Notes under the pieces: model-generated
What the model was told of the DNA's origin: nothing
Database searches by the model: none
The model's input: only the letters and a program-made list of their open reading frames with translations
Shown here: piece after piece, positions 27,715 through 36,080 of the stretch
How positions within the stretch are numbered: the stretch's first letter is position 1
Layout: every line of letters starts with the position of its first letter
Made by a program: the position numbers and the translations under genes
Source of the DNA: Pyramidobacter porci
GTDB taxonomy: Bacteria; Synergistota; Synergistia; Synergistales; Dethiosulfovibrionaceae
Direction of reading: 5' to 3'
Assembly: GCF_009695745.1 (NCBI RefSeq)
Contig: NZ_VUNH01000001.1
Span: 186,001-250,000, forward strand
Length of the DNA: 64,000 nucleotides

Positions 27715-28752
27715 ATGAGCGAAAAAATTCTTGTCGGAGTCAGCGGCGGCGTTGACAGCACTGTGTCCGCACTGCGGCTCAGAGACCTCGGCTACGACGT
27801 GACGGCGGCGCATTTGATTTTGAAAGACGGCGAGGATCCGACCGACCGCCTGCGGCTGGAATGCTTGGCGCAGCATGTGCCAGTGCATCGCCTGGATTGT
27901 CGGGAGCAATTTGACGACCGCGTCGTCCGTCCCTTCCTCGACGCTTACAGAAAAGGTCTTACGCCCAATCCCTGCGTGATCTGCAACGCCGCCCTGAAGT
28001 TCAGGGCGTTGTTCGAGCTGGCCGACCGGCTGGGCATCGAGAAGGTCGCCTCGGGGCATTACGCGCGCGTTCTCAAGCGCGGGGACCGTTGGGCTATCGC
28101 CCGGACGACCTCGCCGAAAGATCAGACGTACATGCTGTGCCGGTTGCCGTACGAATGGCTGCCGCGGCTCTGTTTCCCGCTTTCGGAAGAGCGGGATAAA
28201 ACAGGCGTGAAAGACGAGCTCGCGTCCAGAGTGGGCGAACGGCTGGCGCAGGGCGACAGCCAGGGCATCTGTTTTCTTGAAGGCGGCTCGCTGGAACGTT
28301 TTCTCGAAGATCACATTGCGCTGGAAGAACGCCACATCGGCCGCATGGTCGATCATGACGGCAAAGATTTAGGCCCGCACAAAGGCCTGATCTTCTATAC
28401 CGAAGGACAGCGCCGCGGACTGGGGCTGTCGCGCGGCCCGTGGTTCGTGGAGCGGCGGGATTTTACGGGCAATCGCCTGCTGCTGTCGCACGGAGCGGAA
28501 GCCGCGGTCGGGACGATTTATTTTGAAAACGCCCGCTGGCAGCAGGAAGTCCGCGCCGGGCAGGACTGTCTCGTTCAGTTCTGCTATCGCGCCCGGCCGG
28601 TTCCCGGCCGGCTGGCGGACTGTCGTGACGGCTGCGGGACGGTCAAACTGCAAAAAACCGCCGGGAGCGTTTCGATCGGACAGGCGCTTGCTCTTTATGA
28701 CGTCACGGAGCGCGTTCTCCTCGGCGGCGGATTTATCAAATACATGGAATGA
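27715..28752 (+). CDS. mnmA: MnmA, tRNA 2-thiouridylase
   Basis: The 345-residue enzyme puts sulfur on U34 of tRNA for Glu, Gln and Lys. It has the PP-loop GVSGGVDSTVSA (residues 8-19), the first catalytic Cys in PNPCVICNAALKF, SGHYAR, KDQTYMLCRLP, and the second Cys in DSQGICFL. It ends with the usual beta-barrel domain. The stop overlaps a possible ATG of the next gene. Sulfur carriers for it are not seen in this window apart from the TusA-like gene at 41089. Confidence 0.94.
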   Translation: MSEKILVGVSGGVDSTVSALRLRDLGYDVTAAHLILKDGEDPTDRLRLECLAQHVPVHRLDCREQFDDRVVRPFLDAYRKGLTPNPCVICNAALKFRALFELADRLGIEKVASGHYARVLKRGDRWAIARTTSPKDQTYMLCRLPYEWLPRLCFPLSEERDKTGVKDELASRVGERLAQGDSQGICFLEGGSLERFLEDHIALEERHIGRMVDHDGKDLGPHKGLIFYTEGQRRGLGLSRGPWFVERRDFTGNRLLLSHGAEAAVGTIYFENARWQQEVRAGQDCLVQFCYRARPVPGRLADCRDGCGTVKLQKTAGSVSIGQALALYDVTERVLLGGGFIKYME

Positions 28753-28766
28753 CTGGGGGAAAGGCC

Positions 28767-31208
28767 ATGAAAATACGGGCCCGAAAATTAACGGCGGCGC
28801 AGGCGCGAAGAAAGACGGATCCCAAGGTGCTGCGCTGTTCTTCTTCTGCTGAGCTGGAGGGATTGACTCGTTTCATCGGGCAGGAACGGGCTGTCAAATC
28901 GATCGATTTCGGCCTTGCCGTCAAGAGCACCGGCTACAACGTCTTTATCGTCGGGCCGCAGGGCAGCGGGCGCACGAGCTACGCGCTGAAAAGCGTGCGC
29001 GAAAAAGCGGCTCGCATGCCGGCGCCTCACGACTGGATCTACGTCAACAATTTCGACGAGCCCGCGGCGCCTCTGGCCATCGACCTGCCGGCCGGGCAGG
29101 CGAAAAAAGCCGAGGAAGACTTCACCAAGCTGATTGAAGAGCTGAAGTCCGTGATCAGCGGCGCCTTCGAGAAAAGCAGCTACGAAGACGCCAAGGCGCA
29201 GGAAATCAGCTCGTTTCAGGATCAGATCTCAAAGATGATGAATCACGTCCGCGAAGAGGCCGAAAAGGACGGTTTCCTCGTCAAGCGCACGCCGCAGGGT
29301 TTTGTCAACATTCCTCTCAAAACCGTCAAGAACGGCAAAGGCAAAAAGGAGTTCAAGGAACTTCAGACCGACGAATTCGAAGCGTTGCCGCGGAAGGAGC
29401 AAAAGCGCCTCAAGAGCGTCTCCGACGCCTTGACCTCGAAAACTCTTGAGGTCCTGCGGCAGATCCGGGAGAAGGAACGCGCGCTCAAGGCCAAGCTTTC
29501 GGATATGGAAGCCGAGATCTGCCGCACAGCGATCAGCCCTTACCTGGACGAGATCCGGGAAAAATACGGCCAGACGGAGAAATTCGCTCAGTGGATCGAT
29601 TCGCTGGAACGCCAGATCGTCGCCAATTACGCCCTGTTCATTGCCGCCGCCCGCGACGAGAGCGGCGAAGTGGATTTCACGCCGTACAAGATCAACGTCT
29701 TCGTCGGCAACGATCCCAAGGGCGGCGCGCCGGCCGTGTGGGAGACCAACCCGACTTTTTACAACATTGCCGGCAAGATGGAATACGAGAGCCGTCAGGG
29801 ATATTATTATACCGACTTCACGAGGATCGTGAGCGGTGCGCTGCATCGGGCCAACGGCGGCTATCTGGTCCTCGACGCGGAAGAGCTGCTGCGCAATTTC
29901 ATGTCCTACGATCTGTTGAAGCGCGTGCTGCGCTCCGGCCTGCTCACGGTCGAGAACCTCAGCGACCAGTACAGCGTCATGCCGATCACGACGCCGCGCC
30001 CGGAAGCGATCCCCATCAAAACCAAAGTGATCCTCGTCGGCAGCTACTGCATTTATTATCTGCTGCGCGAGTACGACCCCGACTTTCCCAAATTCTTCAA
30101 GACCGTCGCGGAGTTCGACTACGAAATGCCGCGCACGCCGGAAAACGAGTGGGATATGGCGCGCTTCGTCAAAACGACGGCCGAACAGGACGGCTGCCTG
30201 CCGTTCAACAAAAAAGCGCTGGCCGAACTGATCGAATGGGCTTCGCGCCTCGCCGACGATCAGAACAAACTCTCGACTCAGTTCAACAGGCTGAAAGAAT
30301 ACGTCGTCGAATCGTCCGCATGGGCCCTGTCCGAAGGCGCCAAAGCGGTGGACCGCAAGCACGTGCTGCGGGCGATCCAGGAGAAGCGCTACCGCTCGAG
30401 CCAGACGGAAGAAAAGATCCGCGCCGCCTTCGCCGAAGATATCATCCGCATCGACACGGACGGCGCCGTCGTTGGGCAGATCAACGGGCTGGCCGTCGTC
30501 AGCTTTGCCGAAGTCTCCTTCGGGCACCCTTCGCGCATCACGGCCAACACGTTCATGGGGCAGGAGGGCGTCATCAACATCGAACGCGAGATTTTAATGG
30601 CAGGGCCTATTCACAACAAAGGTCTGCTGACTTTGAGCAGCTACCTCGGGCGCGTTTACGCCCAGGACATGCCGCTGACGCTTTCCGCCCGTCTCTCGTT
30701 CGAGCAGAATTACGGCGGCATCGACGGCGACAGCGCCTCGTCCACCGAGCTGTACTGCCTGCTTTCCTCGCTGGCCGACGTGCCGATCGCGCAGAACATC
30801 GCCGTGACCGGATCGGTCGATCAGTTCGGCAACATCCAGCCGATCGGCGGCGTCAACGAGAAGATCGAGGGCTTTTTCAGCTATTGCCTTGCGCGCGGTC
30901 TGACCGGCTCGCAGGGCGTGCTGATCCCCTGGCAGAACGAGCGGCATCTGATGCTGAACCACGACGTGGTCGAAGCGGTCCGCCGCAAACAGTTCCACAT
31001 CTGGTCCGTGAAGACGATCGACGAAGGCATCGAGCTCCTGACCGGCTGCCCGGCCGGAAAGCGCCGAGCCGACGGAACGTATCCCGAGGATTCGGTCCAT
31101 GGCCGGGCGATGGCGAAGCTGAAACGCTGGATCGAAAAAAGCGCCGCCCTGAGCAGGGGCCAAAAGGGGAACGCGCCTGCCGCCGCATCGCGGGAGCGAA
31201 AACAATGA
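28767..31208 (+). CDS. Lon-like AAA+ protease (COG1067 type)
   Basis: The 813-residue protein is an ATP-dependent serine protease lacking the Lon substrate-binding N domain. The P-loop is VGPQGSGRTS near residue 62, with Arg where Lys is normal, and a long helical insertion (about residues 110-290) splits the AAA region. The C-terminal S16 domain has Ser656 in GDSAS and Lys699 in GGVNEKIEG, 43 residues apart as in canonical Lon. The ATG at 28767 follows GGGGGAAAGG; an ATG at 28749 overlapping the mnmA stop is the alternative. It overlaps the nth start by 4 bases. It may degrade damaged proteins. Confidence 0.87.
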   Translation: MKIRARKLTAAQARRKTDPKVLRCSSSAELEGLTRFIGQERAVKSIDFGLAVKSTGYNVFIVGPQGSGRTSYALKSVREKAARMPAPHDWIYVNNFDEPAAPLAIDLPAGQAKKAEEDFTKLIEELKSVISGAFEKSSYEDAKAQEISSFQDQISKMMNHVREEAEKDGFLVKRTPQGFVNIPLKTVKNGKGKKEFKELQTDEFEALPRKEQKRLKSVSDALTSKTLEVLRQIREKERALKAKLSDMEAEICRTAISPYLDEIREKYGQTEKFAQWIDSLERQIVANYALFIAAARDESGEVDFTPYKINVFVGNDPKGGAPAVWETNPTFYNIAGKMEYESRQGYYYTDFTRIVSGALHRANGGYLVLDAEELLRNFMSYDLLKRVLRSGLLTVENLSDQYSVMPITTPRPEAIPIKTKVILVGSYCIYYLLREYDPDFPKFFKTVAEFDYEMPRTPENEWDMARFVKTTAEQDGCLPFNKKALAELIEWASRLADDQNKLSTQFNRLKEYVVESSAWALSEGAKAVDRKHVLRAIQEKRYRSSQTEEKIRAAFAEDIIRIDTDGAVVGQINGLAVVSFAEVSFGHPSRITANTFMGQEGVINIEREILMAGPIHNKGLLTLSSYLGRVYAQDMPLTLSARLSFEQNYGGIDGDSASSTELYCLLSSLADVPIAQNIAVTGSVDQFGNIQPIGGVNEKIEGFFSYCLARGLTGSQGVLIPWQNERHLMLNHDVVEAVRRKQFHIWSVKTIDEGIELLTGCPAGKRRADGTYPEDSVHGRAMAKLKRWIEKSAALSRGQKGNAPAAASRERKQ

Positions 31209-31909
31209 GCCGGGTCGACATCGGCAAAAAGGTCGCGCCCGGACGGATCGAAGCGCCGTCGATCACGGCCGTGCTGGAGATCCTGGAGCAACTCTGGAAA
31301 CAGGGGACGGACTCGGCCAAAATCGTCTATGAAGAACCGCTCGACGGGCTGATCGAGACGGTGCTGTCGCAAAACACCAACGACCGCAACCGCGACATGG
31401 CTTTCGAGCGCCTGAAATCCTGGTACGGCAGCTGGGAGCGCGTCGTCGCGCTGCCGCAGGATCGGATCGCCGAGGCGATCAAGCCGGCGGGAATCTGCAA
31501 CAACAAGGCGGCGACGATCCTGCGCGTGCTGAAAACCGTGAAAGAACGCTTCGGCGAGTATTCGCTCAAGCGCCTGAAAAGCGGTACGCCTGCCGCGGCT
31601 TGGGATTTTATGACGCACATCCAAGGCGTCGGCCCGAAAACGGCCGCCTGCGTGCTCGCTTTCGATCTTGGCTTTCCGGCCTTTCCCGTGGACACTCATG
31701 TGGCGCGTATCTCGAAACGGCTCGGCTGGGCCGACTCCAAAGAAACGCCCGCGGAGATTCAGGCCCGCCTCGAACGGCTCGTTCCCGACGAGATGAAGTG
31801 CGCCGGGCACCTGAACGTGATCCAGCATGGAAAAAACATCTGCAAGGCTCGAGCGCCGAAGTGCGGCGAGTGTCCCCTCAGGGGCATCTGTCCTTCCAGC
31901 GAAGCCTGA
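31205..31909 (+). CDS. nth: Endonuclease III-like DNA glycosylase
   Basis: The 234-residue protein is a helix-hairpin-helix base-excision enzyme with AP lyase activity expected. It has LIETVLSQNTNDRNRD, the HhH motif HIQGVGPKTAACVLAF with the catalytic Lys, the catalytic Asp in FPVDTHVARISKRL, and a C-terminal iron-sulfur site CKARAPKCGECPLRGIC with exact Cys-6-Cys-2-Cys-5-Cys spacing. The ATG overlaps the protease stop. Substrate range (thymine glycol or other) cannot be read from sequence. Confidence 0.9.
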   Translation: MSRVDIGKKVAPGRIEAPSITAVLEILEQLWKQGTDSAKIVYEEPLDGLIETVLSQNTNDRNRDMAFERLKSWYGSWERVVALPQDRIAEAIKPAGICNNKAATILRVLKTVKERFGEYSLKRLKSGTPAAAWDFMTHIQGVGPKTAACVLAFDLGFPAFPVDTHVARISKRLGWADSKETPAEIQARLERLVPDEMKCAGHLNVIQHGKNICKARAPKCGECPLRGICPSSEA

Positions 31910-31910
31910 C

Positions 31911-31952
31911 AAAAAAGGAGTTTCCCGGTATTTTGCGGGGAACTCCTTTTTC
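31911..31952 (+). terminator. Terminator after nth
   Basis: AAAAAAGGAGTTTCCC pairs with GGGGAACTCCTTTTT around a 10-base loop and ends in T, directly after the nth stop. Confidence 0.9.
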
Positions 31953-31976
31953 TGTCTGTGCGTAAGCCTTGGAGCG

Positions 31977-31985
31977 TGATAGAAT
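31977..31985 (+). promoter_or_regulatory. Extended -10 promoter upstream of rarA
   Basis: TGATAGAAT (TGN plus TAGAAT) lies 77 bases before the rarA ATG and after the nth terminator. No good -35 is seen, as allowed for extended -10 promoters. Confidence 0.5.
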
Positions 31986-32062
31986 ATTTTCAGTCAGTCG
32001 TCAACGTTTCCCGTCCCGACGCTGAACCGCGGGGAATCGTTTGCGCAAAGGGGGAGTGATCC

Positions 32063-33382
32063 ATGGAAGAGCTCAGCTTGTTTGAAAGCGGGCAAACGCA
32101 GCCTCTTGCCGCCCGGCTGCGGCCGCAGAACCTGGACGAGTTCGTCGGGCAGACCCATCTGCTGGGGCCGGATAAAATCCTGCGCCGCCTGATCGTCAAC
32201 GACACGATTTCCTCGATGATCTTCTGGGGGCCGCCGGGCGTCGGCAAAACCACGCTGGCCCGTATCATCGCCAACCAGACCAAGGCGGAGTTCATCAACT
32301 TTTCGGCGGTGACCAGCGGCATCAAAGAGATCCGCACGGTCATGCAGCAGGCCGAGAGCAACCGCACCTTCGGCGGCAAAACCATCGTCTTCGTCGACGA
32401 GATCCACCGCTTCAACAAAGCCCAGCAGGACGCCTTTCTGCCGTTCGTCGAGAAAGGGAGCATCATCCTTATCGGCGCGACCACGGAAAATCCTTCCTTC
32501 GAAGTGAACGGCGCGCTTTTGTCTCGCTGCAAGGTGTTCGTGCTGCAGGCGCTCGCAACGGAGGAACTGGTTGCGCTGCTGCAGCGGGCGCTCGCCGATC
32601 CGCGCGGCTTCGGCGGACAAAACGTCCGCATCGCGCCCGGGCTGCTGGAAGCGATCGCCAACTTCGCCAACGGCGACGCCCGTTCGGCCCTCTCGACGCT
32701 GGAAATGGTCGTGCTGAACGGCAATCGTGCCGGCGGCGAGATCGTCGTCACGCCGGAAGTGCTGGAACAGTGCATCTCCAAGAAATCGCTGCTTTACGAC
32801 AAGAAAGGCGAGGAACATTACAACCTCATCTCGGCGCTGCACAAATCGATGCGCAACTCGGACCCTGACGCCGCGGTTTACTGGCTGGCGCGGATGCTCG
32901 AGGCTGGCGAGGATCCGCTCTACGTGGCGCGTCGGATCGTGCGCTTTGCCAGCGAGGACGTTGGTCTGGCCGATCCGAGAGCGCTGGAACTGGCGGTGGC
33001 GGCCTATCAGGCCTGCCATTTCATCGGCATGCCCGAGTGTTCCGTCCACCTGACGCAGGCGGCCGTTTACCTCTCGCTGGCGCCCAAGTCGAACGCCCTT
33101 TACCGCGCCTATGAGTCGGCCCGGCGCGACGCGATCTCTCAATTGGCCGAGCCCGTCCCGCTCGCGATCCGCAACGCTCCGACCAGACTGATGAAAGAAC
33201 TGGACTATGGCAAAGGCTACCAGTACGCGCACGACGCCGCGGAAAAACTGACGGGCATGCAGTGCCTGCCGGATTCGCTGCTGGGAAAGATCTACTACGA
33301 ACCGACGGAGCAGGGGCTTGAAGCGAAATACAAGGCGCGCCTCGAGTTCATCAAAGACTGGAAAGCCAAGCACGGCAGTTGA
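32063..33382 (+). CDS. rarA: RarA (MgsA), replication-associated recombination ATPase
   Basis: The 439-residue AAA+ protein of the clamp-loader group acts at stalled replication forks. It begins PLAARLRPQNLDEFVGQTHL, has Walker A FWGPPGVGKTTLA near residue 54, Walker B FVDEIHRFNKAQQD, sensor GATTENPSFEVN and arginine finger region LLSRCKVF, and the C-terminal tetramerisation domain with VARRIVRFASEDVGLADP and YLSLAPKSNALYRA. Length matches RarA. Confidence 0.94.
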   Translation: MEELSLFESGQTQPLAARLRPQNLDEFVGQTHLLGPDKILRRLIVNDTISSMIFWGPPGVGKTTLARIIANQTKAEFINFSAVTSGIKEIRTVMQQAESNRTFGGKTIVFVDEIHRFNKAQQDAFLPFVEKGSIILIGATTENPSFEVNGALLSRCKVFVLQALATEELVALLQRALADPRGFGGQNVRIAPGLLEAIANFANGDARSALSTLEMVVLNGNRAGGEIVVTPEVLEQCISKKSLLYDKKGEEHYNLISALHKSMRNSDPDAAVYWLARMLEAGEDPLYVARRIVRFASEDVGLADPRALELAVAAYQACHFIGMPECSVHLTQAAVYLSLAPKSNALYRAYESARRDAISQLAEPVPLAIRNAPTRLMKELDYGKGYQYAHDAAEKLTGMQCLPDSLLGKIYYEPTEQGLEAKYKARLEFIKDWKAKHGS

Positions 33383-33392
33383 CGCGTTTTCT

Positions 33393-33439
33393 TAAAAAAT
33401 CCCGTTGTGCGGCGCGTTCGGCGCCTTGCACGACGGGAT
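33393..33439 (-). terminator. Terminator for tRNA-Leu (minus strand)
   Basis: On the minus strand a long imperfect stem (CCCGTCGTGC with GCACAACGGG, inner GGCGC/GCGCC) is followed by ATTTTTT. It lies 15 bases past the tRNA 3' end and may also stop rarA transcription from the other side. Confidence 0.78.
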
Positions 33440-33453
33440 CGGCATCTCGGCGG

Positions 33454-33539
33454 TGGTGCTCAGAGCGGGACTCGAACCCGCACGGCGCAATGCCAGGGGA
33501 TTTTAAGTCCCCAGTGTCTACCGATTCCACCATCTGAGC
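33454..33539 (-). tRNA. tRNA-Leu (anticodon UAA)
   Basis: The minus strand reads a full cloverleaf. The acceptor stem pairs GCTCAGA with TCTGAGC, the D-arm region is TGGTGGAATCGGTAGACA, the anticodon arm is GGGGA CTTAAAA TCCCC with TAA, there is a long variable arm as in leucine tRNAs, and the T arm is GCGGGTTCGAGTCCCGC. CCA is encoded in the DNA at 33454-33456. Confidence 0.97.
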
Positions 33540-33557
33540 CTTTGCAATTACCCAAAA

Positions 33558-33586
33558 ATAATACCATAGGTTGGGTGACGTCTCAA
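33558..33586 (-). promoter_or_regulatory. Promoter of tRNA-Leu (minus strand)
   Basis: On the minus strand TTGAGA (33581-33586) and TATTAT (33558-33563) are 17 bases apart, with TGG just before the -10. The predicted start is about a dozen bases before the tRNA 5' end. Confidence 0.72.
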
Positions 33587-33681
33587 GATATTTTTGCTTC
33601 CGTGGCACACACTTCCGCTCGCAAATTTGGCCGGGATGGGGATACGAAAATCTGTGCGAATTCTTGAAGGCGCGGGGCTGA

Positions 33682-33710
33682 TTGTGTTTTGCGCTTCTGT
33701 GTGCTAAAGT
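33682..33710 (+). promoter_or_regulatory. Promoter of the yerC-like gene
   Basis: TTGTGT (33682-33687) and TAAAGT (33705-33710) are 17 bases apart, with TGC before the -10. They lie about 60 bases before the likely ATG. Confidence 0.55.
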
Positions 33711-33770
33711 GAGAATGAAATGGAGTTTTTACAGTTATCTCTATTAATACCAGCCGGGAGGCGCGATCAC

Positions 33771-34082
33771 ATGGAAAAATGGAAGGACGAACTGACAGAG
33801 CAGCTTGCCTCTGCGTTTCTTTCTTTGAACACGGTGGAAGAAGTTTATAATTTTCTCGAAGATGTGGCGACTATCGGCGAGATCAAGGCGCTTTCTCAAC
33901 GATTGGAAGTAGCGCGCTTGCTGCGCCAGAATCACACCTATCCGCAGATAGCGCAGCTGACCGGCGCCAGCACGGCGACGATCAGCCGCGTACGCAAATT
34001 TCTCGACTATGGCGCCGACGGTTATGGGATGGTGTTGAGCAGGCTCGAAGAGAACGGGAAAAAACGTCACGAAAAAAAATGA
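33771..34082 (+). CDS. YerC/YecD family TrpR-like DNA-binding protein
   Basis: The 103-residue protein matches the YerC/YecD group, related to the Trp repressor. It has a helical N-terminal part (residues 1-45), the line IGEIKALSQRLEVARLL, and a helix-turn-helix TYPQIAQLTGASTATISRVRKFL near residues 62-84. The ATG at 33771, preceded by GGGAGGCG, gives the usual length of about 100; an ATG at 33720 lacks a site. The regulated genes are unknown. It stands alone between its own promoter and a hairpin. Confidence 0.85.
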   Translation: MEKWKDELTEQLASAFLSLNTVEEVYNFLEDVATIGEIKALSQRLEVARLLRQNHTYPQIAQLTGASTATISRVRKFLDYGADGYGMVLSRLEENGKKRHEKK

Positions 34083-34088
34083 CCTTCA

Positions 34089-34128
34089 ATACGTCAGGGC
34101 GTCGGCAACATGGATGGCCCTGGCGTAT
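34089..34128 (+). terminator. Hairpin after the yerC-like gene
   Basis: ATACGTCAGGGC pairs with GCCCTGGCGTAT (12 pairs, one wobble, 16-base loop), 6 bases after the stop. The following bases are not a clean T-run, so it may be a weak or factor-assisted terminator. Confidence 0.55.
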
Positions 34129-34333
34129 GTTAGTACTGTTTCTCAATTAAAAAGCTGAATACAAGGGTGCTGTGAGGGAGATTCACAAAGCGAGCTGCGC
34201 AGCAGTCGAGGTAGTTCTGAGTGACTGAACGCCCTCTAAAAACATTATAGGACTTTTTTGAAAAAAAATTTATCCTTACAGAATATGCCGAAGAGGCAAG
34301 CTGGGAAGACGCTGTGGCAATGGGCATACAAGA
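34129..34333. repeat. Non-coding AT-rich stretch with a possible dispersed repeat
   Basis: This is the gene-free part of the 340 bases between the yerC-like and fmdE-like genes. It begins with ACTGTTTCTCAATTAAAA (34135-34152), which recurs with one mismatch at 63982-63999, and contains a perfect 10-base palindrome GCTGCGCAGC (34194-34203) and an AT-rich run near 34250-34270. A 65-codon minus-strand frame here has no recognisable product. A small mobile repeat remnant is possible. Confidence 0.35.
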
Positions 34334-34361
34334 TTGTAATCCACGCGGACTGTGCTAGAAT
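34334..34361 (+). promoter_or_regulatory. Promoter of the fmdE-importer operon
   Basis: TTGTAA (34334-34339) and an extended -10 TGCTAGAAT (TAGAAT at 34356-34361) are 16 bases apart. The downstream leader holds a short inverted repeat GCTAC/GTAGC followed by GTTTTTA, which could be a control element. Confidence 0.55.
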
Positions 34362-34422
34362 AGGCGTGCTACGTAAAAAATAAAAGGTAGCGTTTTTACT
34401 CTTTGAATCGGGGGTTATGAAT

Positions 34423-34965
34423 ATGGCATCGTTGAAAATTCCACCGGAATTAACGCCCGTCGTCGCTTTTCACGGGCATCTGTGTCCCGGTCTGTTGATC
34501 GGCTGGCGCGCTTCTCGAATGGCAATGAAGCTGCTGGGCCTGTCCCGCGACGTGGATGAAGAGATTGTGGCGGTTGTGGAAAATGACGCCTGCGGCGTGG
34601 ATGCGATCCAAGCGGTTCTTGGCTGCACTTTTGGAAAAGGAAATTTCATTTTCCGCGATTACGGCAAGCATGCTTTCACCGTTTTCCGCCATTCTGACGG
34701 ACGCGGCGTGAGGCTCGTTTATCGCTCTCCCGAAAACGAACTTTCTCGGGATGAACATACGCGCCGTCTTTTGACGGAACCGGATGAAGCTTTGTTCGAC
34801 GTGAAGACGCCCGAAGAGGCGATCCCGCAGAAAGCGCGCATTCATGACTCGGAAAACTGTTCCGTCTGCGGCGAGAAAGTCATGGTCACCCGCCTCGAGA
34901 CGCGCGCGGACGGGCGAAAAGTCTGCGTGCCGTGCGCGGCGAAGCTTCGGAGGATGGCGCAATGA
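34423..34965 (+). CDS. FmdE-family protein with C-terminal zinc ribbon
   Basis: The 180-residue protein belongs to the FmdE family, named from a molybdenum formylmethanofuran dehydrogenase operon. The core motif is VAFHGHLCPGLLIGWRAS near residue 11, then VVENDACGVDAIQAVLGCTFGKGN near residue 50. The last 45 residues add two CxxC pairs (CSVC and CVPC), a probable zinc ribbon. GGGGG lies eight bases before the ATG at 34423; an ATG two codons earlier is possible. It leads an operon with a metallophore-type importer and overlaps the binding-protein gene by 4 bases. Metal or cofactor handling is inferred; the exact substrate is unknown. Confidence 0.83.
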   Translation: MASLKIPPELTPVVAFHGHLCPGLLIGWRASRMAMKLLGLSRDVDEEIVAVVENDACGVDAIQAVLGCTFGKGNFIFRDYGKHAFTVFRHSDGRGVRLVYRSPENELSRDEHTRRLLTEPDEALFDVKTPEEAIPQKARIHDSENCSVCGEKVMVTRLETRADGRKVCVPCAAKLRRMAQ

Positions 34966-36077
34966 AAATTCGAACGAAATATCTTGCGTTCCTTGCGGCG
35001 CTCATACTGTGCGCCTCTGCGGCCTGCGGCGCGGAAATGACGGTGACCGACTGCCTCGGACGTTCCGTAACCGTGCCCGCCGCGCCGAAACGGATCATTG
35101 GCTCCGGCTCCGGCGCCTTGAGGTTGCTGACCTACCTTCAGGCCACCGATCGCGTGGTCGCGGTGGATTCCATCGAAAAGCGCGACGATCCGCCGCAGAG
35201 CAAGGCATCGCGTCCTTATGCCTTGGCTCGTCCTGAGTTTGCCGGTCTGCCTCTTTTCGGCGAGTTTCGCGGCAAAGACAATCCGGAACTGATCGCCGGA
35301 CTTTCTCCGCAGCCGCAGGTGATTTTCAAAGTGTCGCCTCTTTCCGGCCCTCATCCCGACCAGCTGACGGCCAAAACGGGGATTCCCGTGATCGGCCTGG
35401 AATACGGAAATCTGAGCGACGAAAAGGAACAGTTCTACGCGACGCTGCGGCTGATGGGAAAAGTTCTTGACAAGGAACAGAGGGCGGAAGAAGTGGTGGC
35501 TTTCTTCGAAAAGCACTTGGCGGAACTGCGCCGGAGGACTGCCGGCGTTCCCGAAGAAGAACGCAAAAGCTGCTATATCGGCGGCGTATCCATGCGCGGC
35601 ACTCATGGGTTCACCTCGACGGAGACGGGATATCCGCCGTTCCTCTACACCGGCGCGAAAAACGTGGCCTCCGACGGTTCCGGCAGATCGGAAACGGTCA
35701 ACGTCGCCAAGGAAAAGATCTTGCAGTGGGATCCCCAAGTCGTCTTTCTGGATGTCAACACGCTCCGGGCGAAAGGGGAGGCCAGCGGCTTCCGGCAGCT
35801 CAGTTCCGATCCTGTCTACGCCGAACTGTCGGCCGTCGAAAACGGCGAAATCTGGAGCGTGCTTCCCTACAACTCGTACACGATCAATTACGGCTCCGTG
35901 TTGGTGAACAGTTACTTCGTAGGAAAGATTCTCTACCCGTCCCGCTTTGCCGACGTCGACATCGCTTCCGTCGCCGACGAGATCTATTCTTTTTTGGTCG
36001 GGAAACCTCTCTACGCTCAAATCAGCGAGGCCCTTTCCGGCAAAATTTTCTGCCGCCTGAACCTTGAAGGGAAATAA
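34962..36077 (+). CDS. Periplasmic binding protein of an iron-siderophore/B12-type ABC importer
   Basis: The 371-residue protein has a signal peptide (residues 1 to about 23, ending near SAACGAE) and a TroA/FepB-like fold: VTDCLGRSVTVPAAPKRII, GLSPQPQVIF near residue 124, ETVNVAKEKILQWDPQVVFLD and a NGEIWSVLPYNSYTINYGS segment. It would capture a metal chelate in the periplasm and pass it to the permease downstream. The ATG overlaps the fmdE-like stop and GGAGGA lies just upstream. Ligand could be an iron, molybdenum or tungsten complex, or a corrinoid. Confidence 0.85.
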   Translation: MKIRTKYLAFLAALILCASAACGAEMTVTDCLGRSVTVPAAPKRIIGSGSGALRLLTYLQATDRVVAVDSIEKRDDPPQSKASRPYALARPEFAGLPLFGEFRGKDNPELIAGLSPQPQVIFKVSPLSGPHPDQLTAKTGIPVIGLEYGNLSDEKEQFYATLRLMGKVLDKEQRAEEVVAFFEKHLAELRRRTAGVPEEERKSCYIGGVSMRGTHGFTSTETGYPPFLYTGAKNVASDGSGRSETVNVAKEKILQWDPQVVFLDVNTLRAKGEASGFRQLSSDPVYAELSAVENGEIWSVLPYNSYTINYGSVLVNSYFVGKILYPSRFADVDIASVADEIYSFLVGKPLYAQISEALSGKIFCRLNLEGK

Positions 36078-36080
36078 ACC

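Noticed and set aside
33351..33667. Two short frames across the tRNA-Leu region
   Set aside because: They overlap a perfect tRNA cloverleaf and its terminator.
34130..34327. A 65-codon minus-strand frame
   Set aside because: It has no ribosome site and no known product, and lies in the palindrome-rich repeat stretch.
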